From the NCBI GenBank assembly GCA_947503965.1, contig CANNFU010000009.1:1-64000 (forward strand): a stretch of DNA of 64,000 nt, written 5' to 3'. The notes below the pieces were generated by a model. That model worked only from the letters and a program-made list of their open reading frames with translations. It was not told the origin of the DNA and did no database searches. Source of the DNA: an uncultured Paracoccaceae bacterium. Lineage in GTDB: Bacteria > Pseudomonadota > Alphaproteobacteria > Rhodobacterales > Rhodobacteraceae. Positions 50,747 through 59,775 of the stretch are shown here, one piece after another. The translations under genes were made by a program, and so were the position numbers. How positions within the stretch are numbered: position 1 is the first letter of the stretch; the number at the start of each line of letters is the position of its first letter.

Positions 50747-52039
50747 TCAAACAACAACCTCCATCTCTACCTGCTCCCCAACCCCAAACACCCGCTTGTA
50801 CCGTGCGATCTCGTCCTCCGGCCCCATGGCCTTGTTGGGGTTGTCGCTCAGTTTCACCGTGGGCTGCCCGTTAGCCGCAACGGCTTTGCAGACCAGTGAG
50901 AACGGCGCGAGCGCGTCGTCCGCCACCAGCCCTTTGAAGTCATTCGTCAGCATCGTCCCCCAGCCGAACGACACCCGGCAGCGACCGGCGAATTGCGTCT
51001 GAAGCTCGATGATCTTGTCCACGTCCAGACCGTCCGAGAAGATGACGAGCTTTTCTCGGGGGTCCTCCCCCCTTGATTTCCACCAGTTGATCGCGGTTTC
51101 CGCCCCGGTCGCCGGATCGCCGCTGTCGACCCTGATCCCGGTCCAGCCCGCCAGCCAGTCGGGCGCGCGGTCCAGAAACCCTTTGGTCCCGTAGGTGTCG
51201 GGCAGGATGATGCGCAGGTTGCCGTCATGCTCCTCGTGCCAATCGGCCAGCACGTCGTAGGGGGATTGCCGCAAGCCTTCGTCATCCTTGGCCAGCGCCG
51301 CGTAGACCATGGGGAGTTCGTGGGCGTTGGTCCCGATCGCCTCAATCTCGCGCATCATGGCGATGCGGCAGTTGGAGGTGCCGGTGAAGTTGCCGCCCAG
51401 CCCCTCCATCATGGCCTGCACGCACCAGTCCTGCCAGAGATAGGAATGCCGCCGCCGCGTGCCGAAATCGGCCACCCGCAGGTTGTCAATGGGTTGGAGT
51501 TGTTCGATCTTGCCCCAGAGTTTCGTCATCGCGCGGGCATAAAGCACCTGCAGTTCGAATTTGCCCATGTCCTTGAGCACAGCCCGGCTGCGCAGTTCCA
51601 TGATCACGGCGAGGGCGGGGATTTCCCACAGCATGACCTCGGGCCATGTGCCTTCGAATGTCAGTTCGTATTGCCCGTCCTTTTTCTCAAGCTGGTAAGG
51701 GGGCAGTTGCAGGTTCTCGAACCAGGTCATGAAGGCCGGGGTGAACATCTGCCGTTTGCCGTAGAAGGTGTTGCCGCGGAGCCATGTGGATTCGCCGCGG
51801 GTGAGCCGGAGCGAGCGGATGTGGTCAAGCTGTTCGCGCAGTTCGCCTTCGTCGACAAGGTCCGCCAGCCGGATGGATTTGGTCCGGTTGATGAGGGAGA
51901 AGGTGACCTGCGTGTCGGGTTTGTTCCGAAAGACCGACTGGCACATCAGGAGTTTGTAGAAATCCGTGTCGATGAGTGACCGGACGATCGGGTCGATCTT
52001 CCATTTGTGGTTCCAGACCCGCGTGGCGATATCGACCAT
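50747..52039 (-). CDS. pncB: Nicotinate phosphoribosyltransferase
   Basis: A 430-residue enzyme of the Preiss-Handler NAD salvage route: nicotinate + PRPP + ATP to nicotinate mononucleotide. IDTDFYKLLMCQSVFRNKP at the N-terminus, FGTRRRHSYLWQDWCVQAMM with the auto-phosphorylated His region, and IRVDSGDPATGAETAINWWK are family signatures. The nicotinamidase gene pncA, which makes its substrate, lies 2.5 kb downstream in the same window. Confidence 0.95.
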   Translation of the reverse strand: MVDIATRVWNHKWKIDPIVRSLIDTDFYKLLMCQSVFRNKPDTQVTFSLINRTKSIRLADLVDEGELREQLDHIRSLRLTRGESTWLRGNTFYGKRQMFTPAFMTWFENLQLPPYQLEKKDGQYELTFEGTWPEVMLWEIPALAVIMELRSRAVLKDMGKFELQVLYARAMTKLWGKIEQLQPIDNLRVADFGTRRRHSYLWQDWCVQAMMEGLGGNFTGTSNCRIAMMREIEAIGTNAHELPMVYAALAKDDEGLRQSPYDVLADWHEEHDGNLRIILPDTYGTKGFLDRAPDWLAGWTGIRVDSGDPATGAETAINWWKSRGEDPREKLVIFSDGLDVDKIIELQTQFAGRCRVSFGWGTMLTNDFKGLVADDALAPFSLVCKAVAANGQPTVKLSDNPNKAMGPEDEIARYKRVFGVGEQVEMEVVV

Positions 52040-52101
52040 GTGTGTTCCCCCTGTTGGCCCCCCGTGTTAGATCAAGCGGACGCAGGGGTGGCAAGAGGGC
52101 T

Positions 52102-52635
52102 ATGGGGATGGCATTGCGTTATGATTTCGACATGGTTGCGGTGACGCCAGAGGGGCTGCCGGACCAGTTTGGCGATTTGTCGGTGACCGGGGTTGGCGCA
52201 GAGAAGATGGCGATGTTTCGCGATCCGCAGGTCGTGGCTGCCTTGGGCCGGGCGGATCAGGCGGTGCGGACGTTTTTCCTGGATAGCGGATTTGCGCTGC
52301 AGGTTTATGACAGCGGTGCCCCGCCGGGACGCTATCCGATCAGCGATGAAATTCCGCGTGTCAAGGTGATCGAGAAACTGACGGCGAATTTCACGACCCA
52401 TGATCTGACGGGGGCTGATTGGGGCGGGTTTGATTTTCAGGCGTTTCTGGAAGTGATGGAGCGGGCAGAGCCATTGGAAGATGAAACGTTGCTTGCGCCG
52501 CCAAAGCAGGCCCAGCGCCCGCCGGAACAGCCCGTCCGCGCTGCACAGAATCAGAAGCGCCGTGGGCTGGCGATGGTTGGTCTGGCCGCTGGATTGATCC
52601 TGATCCTGTATGCCGCGTTAGAACTTATTTCGTGA
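52102..52635 (+). CDS. Protein of unknown function with C-terminal membrane anchor
   Basis: A 177-residue protein with a globular N-terminal 120 residues (VVAALGRADQAVRTFFLDSG, FALQVYDSGAPPGRYPISDE), a proline/glutamine-rich linker and a C-terminal membrane helix (GLAMVGLAAGLILILYAALE). It is tail-anchored with the bulk in the cytosol. The family is not recognised. It overlaps the EamA gene by four bases (GTGA). Confidence 0.65.
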   Translation: MGMALRYDFDMVAVTPEGLPDQFGDLSVTGVGAEKMAMFRDPQVVAALGRADQAVRTFFLDSGFALQVYDSGAPPGRYPISDEIPRVKVIEKLTANFTTHDLTGADWGGFDFQAFLEVMERAEPLEDETLLAPPKQAQRPPEQPVRAAQNQKRRGLAMVGLAAGLILILYAALELIS

Positions 52636-53486
52636 CAACCGCGTATTCACCCCGCGTCGTGGGGGCCGTGGTTTTGGCGATGTTCCTGATCGTGGGCGGC
52701 GATGCGGCGGCGACGGTTCTGACGGGGGCAGGCTTCCCGCAGGTTTTTGTGGCCTGGACCCGGTTTGCCCTGGCTGCCGTTTTGCTGGCCCCGTTTTGCG
52801 GATTGCGATGGGCAGAGCTGCGCCAATTCGCCGATTGGCGGCTATTCCTGCGCGCGGGCCTGATCGTGGGCGGTATCGTCTGTATTCTGACCGCCCTGAA
52901 GACAGAGCCGCTGGCGAATGTGTTCGCCGGGTTCTTTGTGGGTCCGGTTGTGTCCTATTTTCTGTCTGCATTGCTGCTGCGCGAACAGATTACGCCTTTG
53001 CGGACTGTTCTGCTGCTGATCAGCTTCGCTGGTGTGATGCTGGTCGTCCGGCCCGGATTTGGCATGACCGCGGGCATGGGTCTGGCCGTTTTGGCCGGAG
53101 GGTTTCATGGCTGCTATCTGGTGGCGACACGCTGGCTGGCCGGTGGTTTTCGCCCCAGGTTCCTGCTGCTGTCGCAACTGGTGATCGGGGCGATCATACT
53201 CGCCCCGTTTGCGGTGCTGCCGGTGCCGGATTTCACCGCGCCTGTCATCGGGCTGATCACCATTTCCGCCCTTGGGTCGGCGGCAGGTAATCTGCTGCTG
53301 GTTATGGTCAATCGCACCACGCCAGCGGGGGTCGTCGCCCCCTTGGTCTATAGCCAGTTGCTGGCGGCAATGGTCATTGGCTGGGCTGTGTTTGGGCAAT
53401 GGCCGGACGGTCTTAGCCTGCTTGGCCTACTTATTATCATGACTGCCGGCGTGTCATCGGTCTGGTTTGCGGGGCGCGGACGTTAG
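52632..53486 (+). CDS. EamA/DMT-family transporter
   Basis: A 284-residue inner-membrane protein with ten helices in two EamA repeats (VFVAWTRFALAAVLLAPFCG; LSQLVIGAIILAPFAVLPVP). These transporters export or import metabolites; the substrate is unknown. It starts at GTG 52632 within the upstream stop. Its own stop TAG is the first base triplet of an inverted repeat (see 53484-53653). Confidence 0.88.
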   Translation: MTTAYSPRVVGAVVLAMFLIVGGDAAATVLTGAGFPQVFVAWTRFALAAVLLAPFCGLRWAELRQFADWRLFLRAGLIVGGIVCILTALKTEPLANVFAGFFVGPVVSYFLSALLLREQITPLRTVLLLISFAGVMLVVRPGFGMTAGMGLAVLAGGFHGCYLVATRWLAGGFRPRFLLLSQLVIGAIILAPFAVLPVPDFTAPVIGLITISALGSAAGNLLLVMVNRTTPAGVVAPLVYSQLLAAMVIGWAVFGQWPDGLSLLGLLIIMTAGVSSVWFAGRGR

Positions 53487-53653
53487 AGCATCGTCCATTT
53501 AATCTGTCGTGTTTGTTTAACAGCGCAAGGGCAGTCCCCGACCGCGGGTGGGGGTGAAGCCCCCGCCCATCGGTGCGGCCGGCGGCTGTCCGATTTGTCA
53601 ATCGGGCGGGACCACAACAAAGGCATGGTTCAGATTTTCAGGACGATGCTCTA
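53484..53653. repeat. 170-bp element-like inverted repeat between convergent genes
   Basis: TAGAGCATCGTCC at 53484-53496 is repeated in perfect inverse at 53641-53653, with a further partly matching AATCTG. The inner segment holds two GC-rich hairpins (around 53545-53570 and 53590-53607). The repeats contain the stop codons of both flanking genes. It looks like a MITE or a bidirectional terminator repeat. Confidence 0.6.
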
Positions 53654-54538
53654 GCGAGGCCCTGCGCGTTTCATCTGCCAGTAAAGCCAGCCTTTGATTT
53701 GCCACGACACGGGCCGCAATCCTTTGAGCAAGGTGCGCGCGACCGCATCCGTGCGTGTTTTGCCCGCAGCCCGCAGGGCGCGCCGCAGCAGGAACCACCG
53801 ATCGGCCGAGACGCGCCCGAAATACCCTTCGTTTCTTTGAAAGGTGCGCATGTAGCAGGCCGCCATTTCGGCAGGTGCCGTGCTGCGCGTCAGTTGCGGC
53901 GCCGTTGTGTCGCCGGTTTCATAATCGCGGTAGATGATGCACCCCGGCTCTGGCTCAAACCAGGCCTGATGCCCCTGACCATAGAAGCGGCAACACAGAT
54001 CTGTATCCTCATCATTGGTCTGATCCGGCGCGATGGGGCCGACCGATTGAAATGTGCTTTTCCTGATCCAGAAACCGGCTGAAAACGCCGCTGTTTTTTG
54101 TTCAAGCGGGACATCCGCACCGATCAACCCATGTTCCAAGGCGGGGCGCGAAACCCGCTGGCGCGTTTCACCTGCAACAACATCGATTGCAGAGAAGCCA
54201 AATGCCGCCGTTGACCGGGCCGCCGCATTTTGGATGCGCACCGGATAATCGGCGACAAGTGCATCGTCATCATCCAGAAACAGGATGATATCCCCGTTTG
54301 CAATTGAAATGCCCATGTTGCGGGCGCCTGCTGCCCCCTTGTCGCCGGTATTTGTCACAATCTGCAGCCGGGTATCCTGTGCCAGTTGCGCCAGCGCGGT
54401 CTCAGCCGTGTCAGAGCGATCATCGACCACGATGACTTCGCCATCCTGCGGGCAGGCGATCAGGGCTGACTCCACCGCCCGCACCAACAGGCCGGGCCGA
54501 TTATAGGTGGGAATGACGATTGTGAGTGTGGGGCTCAT
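53651..54538 (-). CDS. Family 2 glycosyltransferase
   Basis: A 295-residue GT-A fold enzyme. LTIVIPTYNRPGLLVRAVES opens the nucleotide-sugar-binding domain, and ISIANGDIILFLDDDDALVA contains the DXD metal-binding motif. It may add sugars to surface polysaccharide or lipid. It is the third gene of a leftward unit with the kinase and pncA genes (4-base overlaps). Confidence 0.88.
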   Translation of the reverse strand: MSPTLTIVIPTYNRPGLLVRAVESALIACPQDGEVIVVDDRSDTAETALAQLAQDTRLQIVTNTGDKGAAGARNMGISIANGDIILFLDDDDALVADYPVRIQNAAARSTAAFGFSAIDVVAGETRQRVSRPALEHGLIGADVPLEQKTAAFSAGFWIRKSTFQSVGPIAPDQTNDEDTDLCCRFYGQGHQAWFEPEPGCIIYRDYETGDTTAPQLTRSTAPAEMAACYMRTFQRNEGYFGRVSADRWFLLRRALRAAGKTRTDAVARTLLKGLRPVSWQIKGWLYWQMKRAGPR

Positions 54539-55128
54539 CCCAGGGTGACGCCTGCGCCCTGCATCCCCGCCTTTGCCGCATCAAGCGAGCCGTCGAAATC
54601 AATGGCACGGCAAAGCCCCATGCTGACGGTAGTGTCAAAGCCCAGCCGGGTTGCATCAACGGCCGAGTAATTCACGCAAAAATCCGTGGCCAGACCGACA
54701 AGTGTCAGCGTGTTGATACCGCGTGTGCGCAGATAACCTTCCAGCCCGGTGGGTGTGGTTTTATCGTTTTCAAAGAAGGCGGAATAGCTGTCGATGGCCG
54801 GGTTATAGCCTTTGCGGATGATAAGATCCGCCCGGTCGGTCTGAAGATCGGCATGGAATTGTGCCCCGATGGACCCTTGGATGCAGTGGTCGGGCCAAAG
54901 AACCTGGGGGCCGTATGGCATGTCTATCACACTCATCGGGTCGGCATCGTGGGTTGAGGCAAATGAGGAATGACCCGCCGGGTGCCAATCCTGCGTCAGG
55001 ATCACGGCGTCAAAGTCATTCATGGTCGCGTTGATGCCGTGAATGATGTCATCGCCACCGGCGACAGCCAGCGCCCCGCCAGGGCAGAAATCGTTTTGCA
55101 CGTCGATGACGATAAGGGCGTGGGTCAT
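54535..55128 (-). CDS. pncA: Nicotinamidase
   Basis: A 197-residue isochorismatase-fold enzyme converting nicotinamide to nicotinate. The catalytic aspartate lies in VIDVQNDFCPGGAL (Asp9), the lysine in RKGYNP, and the cysteine in LVGLATDFCVNYSAVDA. Metal ligands are in TQDWHPAGHSSF. The gene overlaps its neighbours by four bases on both sides. Its product feeds PncB (50747-52039). Confidence 0.95.
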   Translation of the reverse strand: MTHALIVIDVQNDFCPGGALAVAGGDDIIHGINATMNDFDAVILTQDWHPAGHSSFASTHDADPMSVIDMPYGPQVLWPDHCIQGSIGAQFHADLQTDRADLIIRKGYNPAIDSYSAFFENDKTTPTGLEGYLRTRGINTLTLVGLATDFCVNYSAVDATRLGFDTTVSMGLCRAIDFDGSLDAAKAGMQGAGVTLG

Positions 55129-55658
55129 GGTCGGATCTCCTGTTTCGCGGGCAGGTTAGCAATGAATACCGCGACCTGCGAGCGGGTTTGCAGGTGGTGG
55201 ACAATGAGGTGGTCCGGGTTAGCGGCGATGGCCGCGAGTTTTTCGCGAGCTGAATGCCGCGTGCGCCAGATGTAATTCCAGAATTCCCAGGTTTCGCTGT
55301 GAAATCCCTCGGGGCAGTCCGGGGCCATATCAGGCCGGATTTTGCCTTGGTCGCGGATGGTCCGCAAGATGACCCGAGCAAGGCGGAGGGTCACGGGAAG
55401 GTCAAGCCAGATGAATGTGTCCGCCCGCGCAACCCGGTCGGGATAGGTGACGGAGTGGCCGCCTTCGAAAATCCATTTATCCCTTGCGATGATATCCAAC
55501 ACAAGTGGTGTTTTTTCCGCTTTGGGCCGTTCGACCCAGCCGGGGGTCCAGTGGATGTGGTCCATGTGATATACGGGCAGCCCTGTCCGCTCGCCCATGA
55601 TCCGGGCGAGTGTGCTTTTGCCGGATCCCGGCCCGCCGCAGATCATCACACGTTGCAT
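55125..55658 (-). CDS. P-loop small-molecule kinase-like protein (FlaR/adenylate kinase type)
   Basis: A 177-residue protein with Walker A GGPGSGKST at residues 8-16 and a Tyr-His-Met-Asp-His motif (VYHMDHIHWTPGW) typical of the 'DNA topology modulation protein' FlaR-like family. FEGGHSVTYPDRVARADTFI is a conserved substrate/lid segment. The true substrate is unknown. It is first gene of the pncA operon. Confidence 0.8.
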   Translation of the reverse strand: MQRVMICGGPGSGKSTLARIMGERTGLPVYHMDHIHWTPGWVERPKAEKTPLVLDIIARDKWIFEGGHSVTYPDRVARADTFIWLDLPVTLRLARVILRTIRDQGKIRPDMAPDCPEGFHSETWEFWNYIWRTRHSAREKLAAIAANPDHLIVHHLQTRSQVAVFIANLPAKQEIRP

Positions 55659-55697
55659 GTGGCGTTGTTAGCGCGGTGCTGTGGAAGAGGGAAGCCT

Positions 55698-55757
55698 GCC
55701 CCGGACATGATCCGGGGCCTCGTCGAGGCGGCTGTCAGTCAGGCCCGGGACGGGGTT
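55698..55757. repeat. Palindromic repeat, copy 2
   Basis: GCCCCGGACATGATCCGGGGC and GGCCCGGGACGGGG repeat the family found at 32103. The right end forms the last codons of the phosphoesterase gene. Confidence 0.65.
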
Positions 55758-56527
55758 TCGATGCCGTGGGCGTAGGCGCAGAACTGCGTGTATTGCAGGG
55801 TGACGTTGCCGTTGTCGATGTAAAGGACGCCGTAATGCGGGGCCTCGTGCGCTGGAACGAAACTGTCCCAATCCCATGCCGGTTTTGGTGGCGGGGCCTG
55901 GAATGACACGGCACCGAGCGTAGCAAAGGGGATGCCTTGGATCGTGCCGCAGGTGGGTCGGTGGACATGGCCGATGAACAGATGTTGCACCCTGTTGCGG
56001 ATGAGGCCGAGGAAGGTATCGCCCTCTTGCAGTTTGATGCTGTCTTGCGGTGGCAGGTGCAGGTCCATCGGCGGGTGGTGCATGAAGATGTAGGTGGGTT
56101 TGTCGCTGCGCAGCTTATCTGTCAGCCATGCCTGCCGGGCCGCGCAGAATTGCCCGGCGTGAGAGCCGGCCCTGTGGGTGTCGAGGCAGAGGAATTGCGC
56201 GTCGCCCATGTCGATGCTGTATTGGATGAAATGATCCATGGTCCCGTCCGGCAGCGGCATGTGCGCCCGGAACCCTGCGCGGTCGTCGTTATTGCCGACA
56301 AGCGGGTAGACGGGGATTTTCGACTGGGCCATATAGCTGGCGAGCAGCGTGTAGTCGCCTTCGATATCGTCACCGACAAGATCGCCGGTCAGCACCATGA
56401 AATCCGCATCGGCGTGATGCGTGTTCATGTGGTCGATGGCCGCTTTCAACCGCGTGCGGGGGTTAATGTCATCCACCAGCCCCTCGTTCTGAAAATGCGG
56501 GTCGGTCATCCAGATGATTTTCGTCAT
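55739..56527 (-). CDS. Metallophosphoesterase (CpdA-like)
   Basis: A 262-residue calcineurin-type phosphoesterase. The metal-binding motifs are in order: DPHF (Asp8, His10), TGDLVGDD, VGNNDD, HHPP and GHVHRPTCG. It may hydrolyse cyclic nucleotides or other phosphodiesters. The C-terminal residues ETPSRA are encoded by a dispersed palindromic repeat, so the original end may have differed. Confidence 0.85.
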   Translation of the reverse strand: MTKIIWMTDPHFQNEGLVDDINPRTRLKAAIDHMNTHHADADFMVLTGDLVGDDIEGDYTLLASYMAQSKIPVYPLVGNNDDRAGFRAHMPLPDGTMDHFIQYSIDMGDAQFLCLDTHRAGSHAGQFCAARQAWLTDKLRSDKPTYIFMHHPPMDLHLPPQDSIKLQEGDTFLGLIRNRVQHLFIGHVHRPTCGTIQGIPFATLGAVSFQAPPPKPAWDWDSFVPAHEAPHYGVLYIDNGNVTLQYTQFCAYAHGIETPSRA

Positions 56528-56559
56528 GTCTGCCTCCTGCTTCCACGCTGACCTGTCGG

Positions 56560-56589
56560 AGGTCCCGGATCAAGTCCGGGACGGGGTTG
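56560..56589. repeat. Palindromic repeat, copy 3 (partial)
   Basis: GGTCCCGGATCAAGTCCGGG followed by ACGGGGTT, a single arm of the repeat family at 32103 and 55698, in the divergent gap between the phosphoesterase and Hsp70 genes. Confidence 0.65.
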
Positions 56590-56643
56590 CATCTTGGCGC
56601 TGGCCTGCCTAGAACGCGCGCCTTTCCCATGTGACAGGAGGCA

Positions 56644-57894
56644 ATGATGACGATTTTGGGTATCGACTTTGGCACCTCCAATACCGCGGCGGGGGTGATG
56701 GTCGCGGGGCGCCCGCATCTGATTTCGGTGGAGCCGGGGCGGACAACGCTGCCGACCTCCGTGTTCTTTGATTATGAGCGCAAGGTGACGACCTATGGGT
56801 CGGTGGCGAATGCCGCCCTGATAGACGGGCGCGAGGGGCGGTTCATGCGCGCGTTGAAATCCGTGCTGGGTACACCGTTGATGCGGGAAAAGCGGCAGAT
56901 CGCGTATGAGCGTCTGACGCTGATCGAGGTGGTCGCCCGGTTCCTGCGCATGTTGCGCGAACGTGCAGAGTCGGAGACGGGGGAGATTTATGATGTCGCC
57001 CTGTCGGGGCGTCCGGTGCGGTTTCATTCGACTGATGCGGTGCGGAATGCGCAGGCCGAGGTGGATTTGCGCGAGGCCTATATGGTCGCGGGTTATCGCG
57101 ATGTTTCGTTCATGTATGAGCCTGAGGCGGCAGCGCTGGCGAGCGGGCCTTTGGACAAGGGCGCGCTCGGCCTGATTGTCGATATCGGCGGGGGCACGTC
57201 GGACTTTTCGATCTTTGAACGGGATGGCGCGGCAACCCGGATTATTGCAAGCCACGGGGTGCGTGTGGGCGGGACGGATTTCGACCGCGCGATCAGTATT
57301 GCCGAGGTGATGCCGTTGCTGGGACGCGGGGCGGAGGTGCGCAATGAGTTGGGCGACGGGCGGCATGTCGCCCCGAACGCGATCTATAATGATCTGGCGA
57401 CATGGCAGAAAATCCCGTTTGTCTACACACCCGAAAACCGGCGCATGGCCGCAGATTTTGCCAAACTGGGGATTGATCCGGTGCCATTCTGCCGGCTGAA
57501 AACCGTGCTTGAGATGGAGCTGGGTCACGACATCGCCTTTGCGGTAGAGGCCGGAAAGATCAAGTTGAACAAGCCCGACGTGACCGATGCGGGGATTGAT
57601 CTGCGTGTGATCGCGCCCGCGTTATGGGCACATCTGACCAAGACCACGATGGCGCATGTGCTGGCCGACCACGCCGCACAGATTGAAACCTGCGCATCCG
57701 AGACGCTGGCCATGGCAAACATCACGCCGGACCGCATTGGCAAGGTCGTTTTCGTTGGCGGATCAAGCCTGATGCATGTGGTCGAACAGGCGATGGTGGG
57801 GATGTTCCCAAACGCAGCACTTGAACGAACAGAAGCCTTTACCGCAGTTGCTGACGGGCTGGCCATCGCGGCGGCGCAGCGCGCGCCATCATGA
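56644..57894 (+). CDS. Hsp70-family protein (YegD-like)
   Basis: A 416-residue protein with the Hsp70/actin-type ATPase fold only. The phosphate-binding loops are GIDFGTSNTAAGV (residues 6-18) and LIVDIGGGTSDFSIFE (about 179-194), with the adenosine motif VFVGGSSLMHVVEQAM late. It lacks the substrate-binding domain of DnaK, as YegD proteins do. ATG 56647 is an equally likely start. Confidence 0.88.
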   Translation: MMTILGIDFGTSNTAAGVMVAGRPHLISVEPGRTTLPTSVFFDYERKVTTYGSVANAALIDGREGRFMRALKSVLGTPLMREKRQIAYERLTLIEVVARFLRMLRERAESETGEIYDVALSGRPVRFHSTDAVRNAQAEVDLREAYMVAGYRDVSFMYEPEAAALASGPLDKGALGLIVDIGGGTSDFSIFERDGAATRIIASHGVRVGGTDFDRAISIAEVMPLLGRGAEVRNELGDGRHVAPNAIYNDLATWQKIPFVYTPENRRMAADFAKLGIDPVPFCRLKTVLEMELGHDIAFAVEAGKIKLNKPDVTDAGIDLRVIAPALWAHLTKTTMAHVLADHAAQIETCASETLAMANITPDRIGKVVFVGGSSLMHVVEQAMVGMFPNAALERTEAFTAVADGLAIAAAQRAPS

Positions 57895-57990
57895 CAGGGC
57901 GGGGTGCCCACCCATCAGCGCAAGCCCACACAAAACATAGGCAATCGCAAAACAAACGAAAACGGCCGGGGGTGTCTGACGTCTGCGCAT
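57889..57990 (-). CDS. 33-residue single-helix membrane protein
   Basis: A short frame with GGAG seven to ten bases before ATG 57990. A basic N-terminus (MRRRQTPP) is followed by one membrane helix (AVFVCFAIAYVLCGLALMGG). The stop overlaps the end of the YegD-like gene. It has the form of a small membrane protein, though chance cannot be excluded at this length. Confidence 0.45.
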   Translation of the reverse strand: MRRRQTPPAVFVCFAIAYVLCGLALMGGHPALS

Positions 57991-58117
57991 GAGAATACTC
58001 CGCTGTTGATATGCTCTATAGTTATTGAACGGCTTGACCCCGCATTTCCGTCGGTGACGTTGCAAAAAATCCGTCGCCCACTTGCCCCGGCTTGATCACG
58101 CCCGTATTTGAACGGCC

Positions 58118-59023
58118 ATGTTTACTGTCGCTGCCCTTTATCACTTTACCCGGTTTGACGATCCGGCCGCGTTGCGCGGGCCGCTGCTGGATCTGTGCAA
58201 GGCGCGGGGTATCAGTGGCACCTTGCTGCTGGCGAAAGAGGGGATCAATGGCACGATTGCCGGGGATCGCGCCGGGATCGATGCGGTGATTGCCCATATC
58301 CGCGCCCTGCCCGGCTGTGCCGATCTGGAATGGAAGGAAAGCACGGCGACCACGCCCCCATTTCACCGGATGAAAGTCCGGCTGAAGAAAGAGATCGTGA
58401 CCATGGGCCAGCCGGATGTGGACCCCGTGGCGCGTGTCGGCAACTATGTCGATCCGGCGGAGTGGAACGATCTGATCAGCGCCCCGGATGTGGCGGTCAT
58501 TGACACCCGCAATGATTACGAAGTGGCGATTGGCACCTTTGAAGGGGCCGTTGACCCCGAAACCAAAAGCTTTGGTGAATTTCCCGCGTGGTGGGAAGAG
58601 AACAAGTACCGGTTTCACAACAAGCGCATTGCAATGTTCTGCACTGGTGGAATTCGGTGTGAAAAATCAACGAACTACCTTTTGGGTCAAGGGGTAGAGG
58701 ATGTGTATCACCTCAAGGGTGGTATCCTGAAATATCTCGAAGAGGTGCCTGCCGAAGACAGCAAATGGGATGGTGAATGCTTTGTCTTTGATGCGCGGGT
58801 CAGCGTCGGGCACGGCCTGCAGGAAGGGCGGCATATCCTGTGTCATGCGTGCCGTCGGCCGCTGCGCCCTGAAGATCGCAACCATCCGTCTTACGAAGAA
58901 GGTGTCGCCTGTCATCAATGCGTGGATGAAACGACAGAAGAGGACAAGGGCCGGTTCCGGGAACGGCAAAAACAGATCGCCTTGGCCAAGAAGCGCGGCA
59001 CGCATCATATCGGCGGCCTGTAG
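58118..59023 (+). CDS. trhO: Rhodanese-type tRNA uridine hydroxylase TrhO
   Basis: A 301-residue protein that hydroxylates tRNA wobble uridine (ho5U) with oxygen in characterised TrhO proteins. The N-terminal domain ([20 protein letters not shown]) leads to a rhodanese domain with the active-site cysteine in [12 protein letters not shown] (about residues 174-185). A C-terminal cysteine cluster (CHACRRPL and CHQCVDE) may bind zinc. The next gene starts within its stop codon. Confidence 0.92.
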   Translation: MFTVAALYHFTRFDDPAALRGPLLDLCKARGISGTLLLAKEGINGTIAGDRAGIDAVIAHIRALPGCADLEWKESTATTPPFHRMKVRLKKEIVTMGQPDVDPVARVGNYVDPAEWNDLISAPDVAVIDTRNDYEVAIGTFEGAVDPETKSFGEFPAWWEENKYRFHNKRIAMFCTGGIRCEKSTNYLLGQGVEDVYHLKGGILKYLEEVPAEDSKWDGECFVFDARVSVGHGLQEGRHILCHACRRPLRPEDRNHPSYEEGVACHQCVDETTEEDKGRFRERQKQIALAKKRGTHHIGGL

Positions 59024-59430
59024 TGCCTGATATCGCCATCGCAATTCTGGTCGATGGCGCGCGGGTTTTGATGGGGCGTAGGGCACCGCATAAGGCAGCC
59101 TATCCAAACTGCTGGGATTTCATTGGCGGTCATGTCGAACCGGGAGAGACGCTGGTCGATGGCTTGATCCGTGAAATGGCCGAGGAAATCGCTGTCCGCC
59201 CTGTTGGCCCGGTGTTTCTGGATCGAATGGTGGATCGCACGCTTGGGCTGGAAAATCCGCCGACCTATCATTTCTTTGTTGTGCGAAAATGGGCTGGTGT
59301 TCCGATCCTTGCCAATCATGAACATACCGAACTGCGCTGGGTCACAATCGCAGATATGCGCGCGCTGGATCACGTGTCAGACCAAGCATATATGGATTTT
59401 GCTTCTGATGCGATTGCGTCAGTCGAGTGA
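59023..59430 (+). CDS. Nudix hydrolase
   Basis: A 135-residue pyrophosphohydrolase. The Nudix box is GHVEPGETLVDGLIREMAEE (about 37-56), followed by the expected hydrophobic residue. It starts at GTG 59023, overlapping the TrhO stop by one base. The substrate (nucleotide sugar or oxidised nucleotide) cannot be told. Confidence 0.9.
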   Translation: MPDIAIAILVDGARVLMGRRAPHKAAYPNCWDFIGGHVEPGETLVDGLIREMAEEIAVRPVGPVFLDRMVDRTLGLENPPTYHFFVVRKWAGVPILANHEHTELRWVTIADMRALDHVSDQAYMDFASDAIASVE

Positions 59431-59542
59431 TCTGCGTGGCATCCGCGCAACGCGCCGCTGCCCTTGCGTAAAGTTGTTTGCTTTTTGCGGCATGCACTGT
59501 ATGAGTGCAACCGTCGGACCACACAAGCACGGGAGGGTGACA

Positions 59543-59632
59543 ATGAATTTCGATCTATATCACACCTCTGCTTGGGGTCTCCCGACCGTCGCGGCCGTGA
59601 CCATGTCACATGCAGGCAATCGAACCTGCTAG
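59543..59632 (+). CDS. 29-residue small protein
   Basis: A frame MNFDLYHTSAWGLPTVAAVT... preceded by GGGAGGG with good spacing. No membrane segment or known family. It lies 143 bases upstream of the DUF1127-like gene and could be a leader or a small regulator. Confidence 0.35.
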   Translation: MNFDLYHTSAWGLPTVAAVTMSHAGNRTC

Positions 59633-59775
59633 CCGCTCCCGGTCGCTAAGGCGACCACCCCCCACCTTCAACCCACCGTTTGATCCACACGCTCGCAATC
59701 CGTTTTGCTTTCCGCGTTTGGCAAACATCCAACTCAACAGAAAGGCCGCAGCATGTCTGCGGAAAGGGTCAAAAC

